A stretch of 64,000 nt of DNA from Xanthostigma xanthostigma (lineage: Eukaryota > Arthropoda > Insecta > Raphidioptera > Raphidiidae): NCBI GenBank assembly GCA_963575645.1, contig OY754464.1:3782001-3846000 (forward strand), read 5' to 3'. The notes under the pieces were generated by a model. That model ran no database searches and was not told the origin of the DNA. It worked only from the letters and a program-made list of their open reading frames with translations. Positions within the stretch are counted from its first letter, which is position 1, and each line of letters opens with the position of its first letter. Positions 47,582 through 60,165 of the stretch are shown here, piece by piece. Made by a program: the position numbers and the translations under genes.

Positions 47582-47859
47582 TTCTCACAGTGGTTTTTAT
47601 TTTATTTTCAGGAAACCTTAGGTGTCCGCCACTAGGGGACTGTTCCTTATACATGTCGAATTAATAACCTCTCTTTTAAGTATTTAACCGAAGTAAGAGA
47701 TATGAAAAGACACAGCGTATTTAGTAGCTAAATATACGCGTAATGTCTAACGGTAGCAGCCAATAGATTTAATGATCGAATCTTACTAAATTATAACCAA
47801 AAACAGGGCCGTATTAAAATAAATTAAATACACCAAAATCTCGAAATTTAATTTCAAGA

Positions 47860-48085
47860 CTTCTTCTTTATCATATACTTTTATTCTATACCGAGCATAG
47901 GAATAAAATCGCATTCGAACCATTAGGGTGCAAACATATACTTCCGTCTTTTTTACGCCGTAAGCACTGGCGTATCCAGGAGGGCAAAGCAAGCACGGGG
48001 GATCCGGCTTAAGAAATTTATAATTTGCCCCCTCCTGGGTCAAAAGCTGAGTACGCCCATGTTAACGTCATAGAAAAAGACACAG
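47860..48085 (+). repeat. Repeat family H, copy 1
   Basis: Matches 52165-52395 (shared ATCGAGCATAGGAATAAAATC-type start, GGCGTATCCAGG, CAAGCACGGGGGA, AACGTCATAGAAAAAGAC). Non-coding, about 220 bp. Confidence 0.6.
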
Positions 48086-48580
48086 TTTTTGAAACAGAGA
48101 TACTTTATTCAGATCACTCACCGCACATTGAGTAGACAGGCAATGATTCATATAGGTTATTATTAAATATATGCTCTTTATGCATACGGGAAAATAAAAA
48201 GAATTGACCGTCGAATAAATCGCGATCCGAACCTGACTGAATATAAGCGTCGTCACCAAACGTAAACACATATAGATATAGAATATGTATATGTTTTAAC
48301 TGTTCTTTAACTGTTACTTTTATATGCATAAGGAATGTAATGAAACTGTTGACACGCAGTTAGTTTTTCGTCATATGAATAATTATTATCATTGCTTTAT
48401 AGCCTTTATATATGGGCTGTAAGATTTGGATCTACGATATTGAGGTCGCGACACCTTTACTGTTACCGTATAAGCGCTCTGGGAACTATTTTGGGTACAA
48501 ATAGGTTGTAATCAAAAGGTGATTACAAATCACAAAACCGAGCAAAAGCTAGTATCCTACTAAATAAATCTATACTAATA

Positions 48581-49237
48581 CTAGCGGACCCGGCGAACTT
48601 CGTACCGCCTAACAGTATAATATATATATATCTATATAATTGGAACATCTATCTATCTATTTTATTTATTTTAAAATATACATGGACGTATATGTGTGTA
48701 TGTCGAGCACTCCGGCTGCGCCGTCGTGCCCGGTGCAAAAGAACGAATGGGGATATTTGAATCTTTGATTAACGTCTGATTAGTACTCTTCAATAAATAA
48801 ATTATCGACCAATTTTTCTAACAATTATATTGACAATATATAATTATAATTCAATAAATTTATTGAATTATAATTATATATTTTTGTCAATATAATTGTC
48901 AGAAAAACTGATCCTAATGACTCGCACAATGGTTTATTATAAATCAATGTTTTTTTAATTTTTGACAGAATTTTTTCAAATCATACATAAGGCTGTTTAT
49001 ATTTTAAAACCATGGATACGAATTTAAAAAAAAATTCGTGTCTTTAATAATAATTATAATCAAAGGAAGAAAAAAAATTTAAGGGTGGACTACCCCTAAC
49101 ATTTAGGGATATGAAAAATAGATGTTGACCGATTCTCATAGATACCGGATAAGCACAAAAAATTTCATCAAAATCCGTCAAGCCGTTTCGGAGGAGTTTG
49201 GCAACGAAAACTGTGACACGAGAATTTTATATATTAG
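48581..49237 (-). mobile_element. Helitron-like Hel-3, copy 2, with an insertion
   Basis: The same termini as copy 1. The stretch around 48753-49063 is absent from copy 1 and is an insertion that begins near ATATTTGAATCTTTGATT and has a central palindrome, TTCAATAAATTTATTGAA. A related sequence is at 52405-52690. Confidence 0.62.
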
Positions 49238-49244
49238 ATTACAA

Positions 49245-49493
49245 AGAGATAGGTAAAGTTTGTAAGTTTGGGTGTAGCCGTGTAGGAGGTAATCTATGAA
49301 ACTACTTATCCGATTTCAAAATATTTTCACCAATATTTAGAATGGACCTTCAGAATGGACATAGGCTTTATATTATCACGTTAAAATAAAAGCCGCTTTT
49401 CGTGGAACCAATTTTGCAACGTAAGTCGATGAGAACAAACGGTAGCAATCTACAAATTCGGGCGAAGCCGGACCGGACCGCTAGTATAATAAT
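49245..49493 (+). mobile_element. Short Helitron-like Hel-5
   Basis: About 250 bp from TTACAAAGAGATAGG to GGACCGGACCGCTAG|T. Shares GTAAAGTTTGTAAGTTTGG with 41150-41375 and, inverted, 54290-54415. Non-coding. Confidence 0.5.
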
Positions 49494-51246
49494 AAATTGA
49501 TGTACAAGTACGAATTTAAGTATACGCAGTTTGTTGAAGGTCAAATTGATCAAACTAATGAAAAATTGTATTCATATTTGTTTAGCATTGACGTGTCTTT
49601 TATCTTTTGATTTGCTCTGACACTTGTTTTTCAAAGCGTCCCGACGCCAGGTGTCTCGAATAAATACTAATTAATCTCAAAATATTAGTCTTTACAAACA
49701 TCTTGCAATTTTCGACTACGAGTTTTTGAACTATACGAGTACGTCATTATATAATGCTGCACGTAAAGATTATAATATAGAGTCAAAGCTGTCAAACAGA
49801 TGGCAATTGGCTACCTGTTATTCAAGTATAATTAATCACGCTCACCAATGTATTACTCATCAAATTACTTTTAATTTGTATTGGCCGCGAGTGGAACGAG
49901 CCAAGATACCAAAAGTCAATTTGCATACTTAGATTATTAATTATTCTCGTGAAAATTTCGTAGGAATTTAAAAGATAAAAACAGAAACAGGTTTTACCTA
50001 AAAGTGATTTTATTACTGACCGATGTTTCGCTATGATTAGAATTCAAATATAAAAGATCGCGCTCACTGTACCTGGACGGACCAGATTCGGGAAAGCACC
50101 CATGTTATGTAATACCGCACATTAGACCAGTACCTATGACCAGCAACGACCGTCAAAGCAAGTATGTTGTTAATATCTCTCCATAATTCAGGAAAAAATG
50201 ATGAAATTCATTGATAGGGTGAACCCTAAATCTTCTTTTTATCCTGGCTTCTTCTTCTTCCTCCTCTTCACAGTTCACACATATAAAATACTTCATAATA
50301 TGTAATTTTCGCATACTCTATTGAGTATTTATGCTGGGCAAATGGCGGAACATTGACGTTTAACACCATTTACAAGTGGTCATTTTTTGAGCGGTTTTGT
50401 ATTATAATAACGCACTTTTTGTTAAATAATTTTAATAATTTTTCCAACAAACACGAATACTGATGTTAATCACTGCAGATTGCAACGGCAATAAACTAAG
50501 ATGGTTATTATCCATGGTTCACTTGTTCAACTAAACTGCAACTAGCATACCTAGCATTTTTAGTTGCATACAATGTCTTCTATATAGTTTTTCTAGTCGA
50601 AACCAATCATTAAATAATACATACACGTGTTATGGCAGCACTAACAAGTAATTGACGAGCGTCTATAATCTACAATCTAATCTAAGCATTAACAAGTGTT
50701 TCCTTCATGCATTCTGTTTACGTAATTATATATGTATTATATTTTTGAAAGTCAATGTTCTTATCTAGAATTAGATACTTTTAAGTTCTAAGGTATTATG
50801 TGAGGTTAAGGTAAATTAGTAAAAGTGTAAAACTGTAAAATATGATGATCAAGTTTTCATTGGCTTTACAGAAGCTAAGAATACGATAATACAGAGTTAT
50901 ATCTTTCAAAATATCTCAAAATTTTCTGATAACTTATTGGACACAGTGATTATGCATTAGGAAACTTCAATTCGAAATAGGGCCGTATTCATAAAGACTT
51001 GTTAAATCTCTGAATAGTTATTGAATCGTTAACTGTTATTGAACTAATAAGGAAAGTTGGTATTCATGAAGCAGAATTGTCAAATATATAACTATTGACT
51101 CGTTAAGATCTGTGTCCTTATTATAAATTGTAAATTGTTCCTAGTGGATATCAGATAACACGAAATGTCCCTAAATATTTTATCTTTTACACGTTAATGA
51201 AACCAAAACAATATTATATTACTTATACAATAAATAAAATTTTATT

Positions 51247-51285
51247 TAAAACAGAGTCCCTCCGCCGCGGAGGGACTCTGTTTTA
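51247..51285. other. GC-rich perfect hairpin
   Basis: 18 bp perfect arms, TAAAACAGAGTCCCTCCG and its complement, with a CCG loop, in an otherwise AT-rich intron. Function unknown; see findings. Confidence 0.75.
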
Positions 51286-51835
51286 TATTATATAGAAAAA
51301 GATCAACTAGATCTCTGTAGTATATTTTAAGGTCTGAGAATTTACTTTTGATTAAAAAAGCTCTTTAAGTTACGAAATGCTCTGCACGTATTATTTGGAT
51401 ACATACGAGTGCCTATACGTAGATTAAAATGATGAGATCCGTTATAGATCGCCATCATAACACCAAACGGGCCAGCGGCTGGCAGCGTGGCCAACACACA
51501 TAATCCGTGAAATATATATTATTATCCGTGTTATGTTTGGACCGTGGATAAAATTTTCAGAGGCCGTATCCAAGGAGACTGTCTCCTCTACTGGATGAGC
51601 GCAATTTATATAAAATAGTTCTCATAACGTAACTGCGTTATATTAATGCACTTAGCACTAAGACAAAATCTTAGATACTTCATAATTTTAGAATGAATTA
51701 TATTTTCAATATTTACCCAATATTTAATTTTAAGAAATTGTGTAATAGTAACACAATCAACAATAGAGTTTACCAGCCACTGACAGACCACAAAACACGT
51801 GTTTATTCTGTGTGGCAGACTTTCTTGAATTTAGG

Positions 51836-52112
51836 CAGCTTTGTAATAAATTGTTACCTAACCAATTGCCTATATCAACATTAAGGCCTAGCACACATGA
51901 AGAGTTTCTATACAATTGTATAGAACTGTTTATATGATAACGCGCGTTGGTGGCGCGTTGAACGCGCGTTACCATATATACAGTTCTATACAACTGTATA
52001 GAAACTGTAAACGCGCGTTGGGCCAACGCGCGTTGAACGCCTCTCATATAAACTAGGCCTAAATGTCGATAGGCAATTGATTAGGTAACAATTTGTAACA
52101 AAGCTGTTGAAC
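51836..52112. repeat. Nested palindrome with repeated AACGCGCGTT
   Basis: Outer arms: AGCTTTGTAATAAATTGTTA at the left and TAACAATTTGTAACAAAGCT at the right, continuing inwards to AGGCCTA/TAGGCCT. The centre (51895-52060) has a second set, TTCTATACAATTGTATAGAA-like inverted units and several GCGCGTTG/CAACGCGC repeats. Confidence 0.75.
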
Positions 52113-52164
52113 AGGAGCTTCCATCGTAACTAATTAAAATAACTGACTTGGTTTTACATATAGG

Positions 52165-52395
52165 TATATTCTTTTATTCTATATCGAGCATAGGAATAAA
52201 ATCGCAATCGAACCATTAGGGTGCAAAGATATATTTCTGTCTTTTTTAAGTCGTAAGCATTGGCGTATCCAGGGGGGGCAAAACAAGCACGGGGGACCCG
52301 GCTTAAGAAATTTCTAATTTGCCCCCTCCTGGGCCAAAAGCTGGGTACGCTCATGTCAACGTCATAGAAAAAGACAAAGTATGCAAGTACATAAG
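52165..52395 (+). repeat. Repeat family H, copy 2
   Basis: Second copy of the family at 47860-48085, same orientation. It directly abuts an element related to the insertion at 48753. Confidence 0.6.
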
Positions 52396-52439
52396 CCTAT
52401 TCAAATCTTTGATTAACGTCTGATTAGAACTCTTCAATA

Positions 52440-52682
52440 AATAAAATTATCGACCAATTTTTCAAACAATATATTAACAAAAAATATAATTAATACATTA
52501 ACGTTTCGATCCGGATTTGAACTTCTTCAGAACTGATCTAAAAAATATAAAAAATAATTAATATTTAATTCGCTTTATATAAAATTCTTTCAAAATTATT
52601 AAGTAGTATCAAAATATTGAAAAAATAATAATCGAAACGTTAATGTATTAATTATATTTTTTGTTAATATATTGTCTGTAAA
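52440..52682. repeat. Inverted repeat with CGAAACGTT at the arms
   Basis: Arms of about 45 bp, 52467-52512 and 52630-52677 (AATATATTAACAAAAAATAT and its complement; ATCGAAACGTTAATG). The left inner side holds CTTCTTCAGAACTGATC. The leading part, TTTGATTAACGTCTGATTAG, is shared with 48760. Confidence 0.68.
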
Positions 52683-53501
52683 ATTGGTCGCTAATTTTAT
52701 TTACATCAGCCTATCCTGTCATCGGAGAAATCAGGGAATGATTCATATAGATATATGGTTTTGTAGCGGAAGAACTGCGTTGCGAGACTTGGCAATTTTT
52801 TACATTTTATGTTTTTGATGGAATCTCATTTCTTTTCCTTCATCAACTAGGCGAAGACGACATTTTCAAAAATCTCGTTTCATATGCAATCACAAAATAA
52901 GTGAACAGCGTTTCTCATTAAAAACCGCTCGGCATATTTTTCGAGCATACTGTAAAAATCTGATAACTCCAGAGGCGTGATGAATTCTTAGGCTTGAACT
53001 TCGTTTACTTAATTCAAAGTCAAGGCGCCGGAGATTTTTTAATGTGGGCACATTATAATGATCATGTCGTGTGCAGGTGTGTTCAAACTTTCGCCGTTAG
53101 GTAATTATATACCTACATATAGGTATTACGAACATTGACGTGTGACCTTGCGTGACCAAGGTCATATCCGGTATATACCACATTACTTGATTGGAGTTGT
53201 TTATATCGTCTGAATGACCTCTGGGTGTAGATGTTATGATAAAAATACAAGTTGAATTTGGATATGATGTCATTTTTTTATGAAAAAGTTGTACAGATAC
53301 TGACCTGTACCTATGATTTGTCCATAACAGAATTTTTAAATAAAATAATTCAAATTTATTTTTACTAATCGTAAACTTGGAGTTTGTGAATCCGACAAAA
53401 ATAGCTGTTTACAATCATTGGCGTAGCAAGAGGGGAGGGGGCAGGTGGACCTGGTCCACTCTATAGAGTATTAATTGTTTACGTACAAACAACAAGATAA
53501 A

Positions 53502-54113
53502 TCTATACCTACTAATATATAAAGTTGAAGAGTTTGTTTGTTTGAACGCGCTAATCTCAGAAACCACTGGTTCAAATTGAAAAAAAAAATTTTTGTTGGA
53601 TAGCCCATTTATCGAGGAAGGCTATAGGTTATATAATATCAGGCTACGACCATTAGGAGCGGATCATTAATGAAAAATGTTGCAAAATGTATCTCAAAAA
53701 TAAGCTTCTATTCAGGTGAAATGCACTAACTAAATATACTCATATTAGCGTTGTGAGTACCCAACGTCGGATGGCTCAATCGGTAGAGCATGCGACTGTC
53801 AATATCAGGGTCGTGGGTTCGAGCCCCACGTTAGGCGAAAATATTTTTATTTTTTATTTTCTACATTGCTTTCTTCTAAGGCTTACTTTTAAATTTATTT
53901 TAATTTTATTTAATTAATTAAAAAAATATTAGAAAAAAAAAGTATAAATACCTACTGCTTTTTATCGACAAAAGCTTTTGAACGGTAACTCCGATCATCA
54001 TGAAATTTGGACACAACATTCATCTCGGTAAACTAAGATGAATGTGTGTACTCATGTTCCTCCCTTCCCCATTCGTTCTTTTACACCCGGGTAAAACCGG
54101 ACGGGACCGCTAG
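53502..54113 (+). mobile_element. Hel-1, copy F (full length)
   Basis: 612 bp from A|TC to CTAG|T. The tRNA-like segment at 53764-53837 has a perfect T arm (GTGGG/CCCAC around TTCGAGC) and D arm (GCTC/GAGC), an unpaired anticodon stem, and T runs directly after it that could stop RNA polymerase III. Non-coding otherwise. Confidence 0.72.
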
Positions 54114-54503
54114 TCTACAATAATCTACGTTTTCTTTGTCCTGAAATTTCTCCAGAAAGTCGAGTTGATCGATTTCGCTTCTATGAACAGTTTTCAAATT
54201 ATGCTTATAAGTGGCAGCTGGTAATAGTAGGTAATAGGTAATAGTAGCACCCGGGGCGGATGCCCCGGTTTGCCCCCCCCCTCTAGATCCGGGGCTGACT
54301 TGAAGGTCCATTCTAAATATTGGTGAAAACATTTTTGATGTCGGATAAGTAGTTTCGGGGACTACCTCCTACATCCAAACTTACGAACTTTACTTCTTTA
54401 TAATAATATAGTATAGATTAATGATATTATCTGGATTGATATGTCCTTGAAAATATTCTATGGAATTCTTACCAACTTATAATTTGGATAGGTATTATTA
54501 ATA

Positions 54504-54742
54504 TTTTGACGTGATAACGTCTTATAAATTGATGAAACACCGGCTGCATGCACGAAAAAGTGTCACGTTCCGCCTGACCCTGTGCGTGCAAGCGAGAGCG
54601 CATATTATAAGCGATAGAGAGTCGGTAAAAATATAGTTTGACAGCTACTTAAATTTAGGTTATGTATTATTAAATATGATATTGGAGCGGAATACGTTAT
54701 CACGTAAAACTATCGTCCGTAAACCGACTTTACAGACAACCA
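54504..54742 (-). mobile_element. TIR MITE family E, copy 3
   Basis: About 239 bp, compact copy with both ends (TTTTGACGTGATAACGTC and the complement of GGTTGTCTGTAAAGTCGG). Confidence 0.68.
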
Positions 54743-55468
54743 GTTTTTTTTCAACATATAAAATCTAAATAGGAGGCAGATATCATACAAATCTTTTAAA
54801 CTCAGAATACATAAAAAAATCTCTACTAGTAATTATTATTCCCAAGATACAATTAAAACAAAGGTGCAACATTGAGAACGGTCCCTGAGGGCAATCAAGT
54901 CATCCACGCCTGACGGCACTAAGATACCGTTGAAAATGAAGGACGATGGTCGCCGAATGGCCGACGGCGATCGTTTGTTTTAGGTGCGTGTGTGGAGGAC
55001 ACGTCAAGGTCGCAGTACGTAACAATCATAACACGAACTTGTAAGGCCTTGAGGCGACCACGACCCGCTAAACGGACCTCTCTTTATACGTCTGTTTCTT
55101 TCTATCCAACAAACAATATTTTAAACGGTAAATTGAAATAACACAATTAATCATATTTATATTATACGGGAATAAATTTATTTAAATTACTATATTATTT
55201 TCGTACAACCTTTCATATTTCATGTTTTGGTATAGCCCGAAGTTGTTTTTAGTTGCAATTCAGACACGGTGCAATTCTTAAGGATTTTAGAAATGGGTCA
55301 TTTTTTATGTTTGTAAAAATTGCCACTAATTGCGGATGTTGAGTCGTTTTACGAAGATAATGAAAAAAATATGAAATAAAGTTTTTTAATAGATTTTATT
55401 ATGACAAAATTTTCTGTAAAAAAAATCAAAATCATTAGGAGATTTATAAAGTTAAAAATTAAAAAAAA

Positions 55469-56187
55469 TGGTTGTCTGTAAAGTCGGTTTACGGACGATA
55501 GTTTTACGTGATAACGTATTCCGTAATACATAACCTAAACCTCCCAAAATTTGGTTTCAATCCGCTTATCCTTGGTGTCGGAATGATAAGAAATGTCAAA
55601 AGTGACGTTTGCAACTTACAAAGTATTATGTTCTAATAATAATTAGTTATTCCAATACTTAACTTAGCAGGCTTTGCATTTCACAATATACTAATGTCAA
55701 AAAATTGAATTAAACATTAGAAATGCAGCTGTTTTCATGTTAAGACAAGACATACGTTTGCTTCTAATTTCCATGTACGGCAAACAAAGACAACCGACCG
55801 CGTCGCGTCATGCATTACACAACATTGCATTTATACAGCTATTTTTCTATATAAATTTGTATAAAATATTTTTCTATATAAATTTGTATAAAATATTTTT
55901 CTATATAAATTTGTATAAAAAAACTGTTTAGGCAAATTCTGTTATACGAAATCTATGTAAAATGTTCTCCTCTTTCGTTTAAGACTGGTTTCAAACCGAT
56001 CTGATTTAAATTGAGCGAGAAATTAGCAAAAAGCACGCACAGGGTCAGGCGGAACGTTACGCGTTAGGAACGTTACGCGTTAGGAACGTTAGGAACGTTA
56101 CGTTACACTTTTTCGAACATGCAGCCGGTGTTTTATCAATTTATAATATTGGTGATTCATCAATTTATAAGACGTTATCACGTCAAA
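55469..56187 (+). mobile_element. TIR MITE family E, copy 4
   Basis: About 720 bp, inserted into a copy of repeat D: the flanks GTTAAAAATTAAAAAAAA and CTTTAACATGTAGTC are contiguous in the uninterrupted copy at about 14440. Contains a small array of GGAACGTTA units (56060-56105) and three tandem 27 bp units (55845-55918). Confidence 0.7.
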
Positions 56188-56325
56188 AAACTTTAACATG
56201 TAGTCTTATGGAAAATACGTCAACCTAGCATGCAAACGGTACATTTTAATTTTTTGCAAATAACCAAATAATGTCAGCAGTTCCGAAAACTAACTATGTA
56301 AAGCATCGATGTCTTACGCATATTG

Positions 56326-57184
56326 CACATACCGCTAAACTAGCGGTATGTGCTTTATTATCGCTTTGTGCGCCAGAGCTGACTTTCGTTCATATAAGAA
56401 GTTATATCTAAGTTAATTTCACACGAAATCCATTCAAATTGAAGCTTTTTGAAAAGAGGAGATTCTAATCTATAAAACAGAACCATTTTTTTAATCAATT
56501 CGAGTTCATAAATACTATTAAAATTGTAATTGAAAATCTCGAACAGCAGATGTCGGTTGGTCTGTACGTATGTACGTACGTATGTACGTACGTATGTACG
56601 TACGTACGTCACGACTCTACAGATCGCAATTTTGGTCGGATTGCCTTGGGTTATATTTTATTCACTTTGTTTACTATCAGACCAGAACCCTATTTAAATT
56701 CACTAAAATGTGTTCAGTAGTTTAATTTTTATAAACAGTTTTATTTTATTATTTTTGACAGCTAATAGTTTAAAAAAACAATATAATAATTGCTGTGTAA
56801 ATATAGTGTAATCCATAAGACAAGTGCTACACTTCTATACCGTGATAACACCACTACACGTATTAGGCCGCCGTGGCGTAATGGTTATGCCGTTCGATCC
56901 CCAAGGGCAAGGTCCTGGGTTCGATTCCTTACGAAATCATTGAATTTTTTCTTTTTTTTTCTTTTTATTTTGTTTTATTTTATTCCACTTGATATTAATT
57001 ATATATTATATTATGTATAGTTCTTAATTTTTTTTATTTTTGCAAACTTAAAAAAATATTTTTTCAATTTTTAATTATTTATTTCTTTAAATTTTTAAAT
57101 CTTTTTTTTATAAAAAATATTTTTTAATTGTTATTTTTTTATCATACAATGGAAAACTAGCGGGATGTGCACTTTTGGTCTTGC
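56326..57184. mobile_element. Insertion with GTGCACAT-type ends and a tRNA-like segment
   Basis: The left end is a hairpin, TGCACATACCGCTA with its complement after three bases; the right end is ACTAGCGGGATGTGCA, so the ends are imperfect inverted repeats. Inside is a (GTAC/GTAT)n microsatellite (56563-56610). A tRNA-like head follows at 56868-56938 (A box TGGCGTAATGG, B box GGTTCGATTCC), and then T-rich tails. It could be a DNA element carrying a SINE. Confidence 0.5.
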
Positions 57185-58059
57185 CAACTATTTTAATATT
57201 TTTTCCAATTTAATTAGGAGACTTTTAATCAATAAAAAAATTATTAAACCTTAGCACTTTTCGATTATGGACTTTTATTCTTGACAATTTTAACTGAATT
57301 TTCAACTTTTTAATGATTTAATTTTAATTTTTATTACTTCTAATTTCTTTTTTTAATTATTTACTGCAAAAAATATGTAAAATACAGATATTTATATAAA
57401 TTTATTTTTTCTAACCTATAACTTTGTACAAAAAATTCAAAAGCTAGTCCATTAAGTAAAAACTGAAATAATTAATTAATATTAAAAAAATTATTTATTT
57501 ATGCATTTATGACAATAATTTATTAGTATCATCGACTGATAACCTTTTGTAAAAATGTATTATTATTAAAGTTCCCATTTAGAATTCGATTTACTTTTGA
57601 TTGGGACTGTAACGCATCAACTCCTTAGGTATTGAATATTCATCAAACTGGGAAGTTGGTGTTGTGTACCTTTTATAGTCGTTTGTTTTTATATTCGTAT
57701 TGTTATTTTATTGTGACTTTTTCTGTCTATATCATGTGTATGTAAAAAATATTGTTGTTTAGGCAGCGCCATTCTAAAAAACTTTGTTGTAGGTATATGT
57801 AAGCGTGAACAAAGCACATAAAGACGTGATGCCGTTGAGAAGATCAAGAACGTGTTCCAGTAATCCACTGTCTACTTCAATCAATTCCAGTAAGTTAACA
57901 GCCAAGAACACTGTTTAGTGATTTCACTAATAATTAATATACTTAATTATACGTATGACTGATTGTCATAGCTCGTTACATCAACAATATCTACTGATAG
58001 ATAATATAATAGACAGTGTGGGAACGTTTTAAATGTATGTTCTGCAGGGTCAATCGAAG

Positions 58060-58500
58060 GTACCTCCTAACACGGGCTAGAAATTGGAAGGGGAGGCGGG
58101 AATTAAATTATTAACCACATCCATGTTGTAATGATGATTTAATTATTAACTTTTTTTCAAACACTGTTGACAACAAACTACAATACACACTGAAACACTA
58201 ATCACTACTGCCATAAGCCGTGTGTGTTGTATGTGCATATAGGAAAAACGTATCGCCGAGTCAAAGCCGTCAAATGTGTTAACTGCAAGAGATGATCAGT
58301 GAACACTTCTAGCATGGCAATGATAGATGCGTATTTGTACTAATGAGCTGACGGTAAATACAGCTCAAAATCAATCTAAATAACACGTTATATTTGTGGG
58401 TCAAGAGTTGCACGGTGTACACCGGGGGTATCTGATAATGACGTTTCTTGTGCTGCTCCGGAGCGCAGAACAGGACCTGAACGCGAGAAAGTCTGCCACA
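58060..58500 (+). repeat. Dispersed repeat family C, copy 2
   Basis: Second copy of the family at 2875-3250, diverged by scattered substitutions and small indels. Lies in the giant first intron of the spatzle-like gene. Non-coding. Confidence 0.6.
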
Positions 58501-59689
58501 CAAAACACACACGAGTTCGTTGTGGTCTGCTAGTGGCTGTTAAACTTTAGCGTCGATTACACTCACACTTTTTGCATTACAATCCTACAGTGTTAATTTT
58601 TGTGCTTGTCGATTGCAATTAAACATGACACGATATAGACGAGGAAGGATTCTGTATATAATTTGTAAGTATTTTGTACAAAATGGCTGAATTATATGAT
58701 GACGTTTTGTCAAAAAAAAATTGTTTTCGTACACTTACATGGCTAACGCTGGCTAAGTCTTAAGAGGTACATCAAAACAATGTACTTTGATAGTTTTGCT
58801 GTGTAGATGGGAAGGTCAATATAATATTTACAGAACAGTTTTGCACCCTGGTGAAACCGGGACGGGTCGCTAGTTAAATATAAAAATTGTTTTATTTATA
58901 ACTACGTAATTTTAGCGCCGTTATATGAGCCTCAAAGGCAACGTTGGACGCTCCTTTGTGCATTCATAGTTTGAAAGTTACGCAAGTGACAAGCAAAAAA
59001 TAATGGAAAGATCGTTTTGAAACTCTTTGTATATTACTCAAGCATCAATAGAATATGTTAAATTAGAATTAATATGTTTACTTTTATTTTAATACGTTAT
59101 TTAAACAGTACATTTTTACTGTTATAAAATTTTAAGAGTTATAATACAAGCAAAAATAAAATGCAAACATTTAATTTTTGAAAATAATTGTCAAGATTTA
59201 TTCAATGTGTGTTAAATTTTTAGACGGGTTCTAAACTATGCTTTATCAGATTATATCGAAGTAGATATACCTATATAGTATTATTCGATTGTAAAATCAA
59301 AAAATATTATTATAATAGTAGAGAACAGACGTCATATTAGTGATTTTTTAGCGAGGTATCTGATTGAAATTTTCTGTAACACGCAATAAACATGATAGTG
59401 GTAGGTATGTCGTCTTCATTAATTAATTTGCATTGAAAAAAGTACTTGAAAACTGCAAAATGTCTAATTGTACTAAAATTTGCTGGTTTGTGAAATAATT
59501 CAACGCCGGAAAATAAGAAAAAATGGATAACCTGTCACTGAAACGAGTTCATAACTAAGAAGTTTCACGTCACCAATGAGTTTATGGGGTGAGATTCACA
59601 TGTTTTTTGTGTTATTTTGCTTTTATGTCGATACTTCCTGCTATAATAATATCTAGCCTAGGACTTTTTGAAGACCAATAGGGCCTTAT

Positions 59690-59860
59690 TTTGTCAAATC
59701 TTAGTCAAAATTAATCCAAAAATTTTCAAAACTCACTCAAGAAATTGTCGGAATTCACCCAAAAATTGTCAAAATTCCACTCAAAAAATTGCCAAAATTC
59801 ACTCAAAAAAAGTGACAAAATTAACCAAAAATGAAAAAAGTTGTCAAAAATTGCCAACAT
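59690..59860 (+). repeat. Degenerate minisatellite, about 27 bp units
   Basis: Repeats of CAAAATTCACTCAAAAAATTG-like units. An open frame across it encodes only the repeat (Lys/Asn/Ile-rich) and is not taken as a gene. Confidence 0.6.
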
Positions 59861-59896
59861 TCAGTCATGATAATGATAATCATTAATAGTGACTAT

Positions 59897-60165
59897 TGGA
59901 AGATTAAAGGATGAATCCTGGTGGCATAGGATCGATGAACTAAGTAAATACTGAAGGTTTTTTATTGCATTTTATTGTCTGACGTTTCGGCAAACTTTAT
60001 GTCATCTTCGGAGAATCAATGCTGTCTGTTTTCTCAATATTGATTCACCGAAGATGGCATAAAATTTGCCGAAACGTCAGACAATAAAATGCAATAAAAA
60101 ACCTTCAGTATTTGCTTAGTTCATCGATCCTATGCCACCAGGATTCATCCTTTAAACTTCCAACA
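59897..60165. repeat. Palindrome with GCCGAAACGTCAG arms
   Basis: Arms of about 118 bp (GGATGAATCCTGGTGGCATA and its complement at the ends) around a spacer of about 30 bp. The right arm has CACCGAAGATGGCATAAAAT and then TTTGCCGAAACGTCAG, a stem of GGCA/TGCC followed by GAAAC. Confidence 0.8.

Larger units (their letters stand above)
55345..57625 (+). repeat. Repeat family D, copy interrupted by two insertions
   Basis: Segments 55345-55468, 56188-56325 and 57185-57625 match 14330-14995 in order. The gaps are MITE E copy 4 and an about 850 bp insertion at 56326-57184. Confidence 0.65.

Noticed and set aside
53764-53837. Functional tRNA gene
   Set aside because: Anticodon stem does not pair and the acceptor stem is weak; it lies inside a multicopy element.
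59668-59886. 72-residue Lys/Asn-rich frame
   Set aside because: Encodes a degenerate minisatellite unit repeated; no evidence of a gene.
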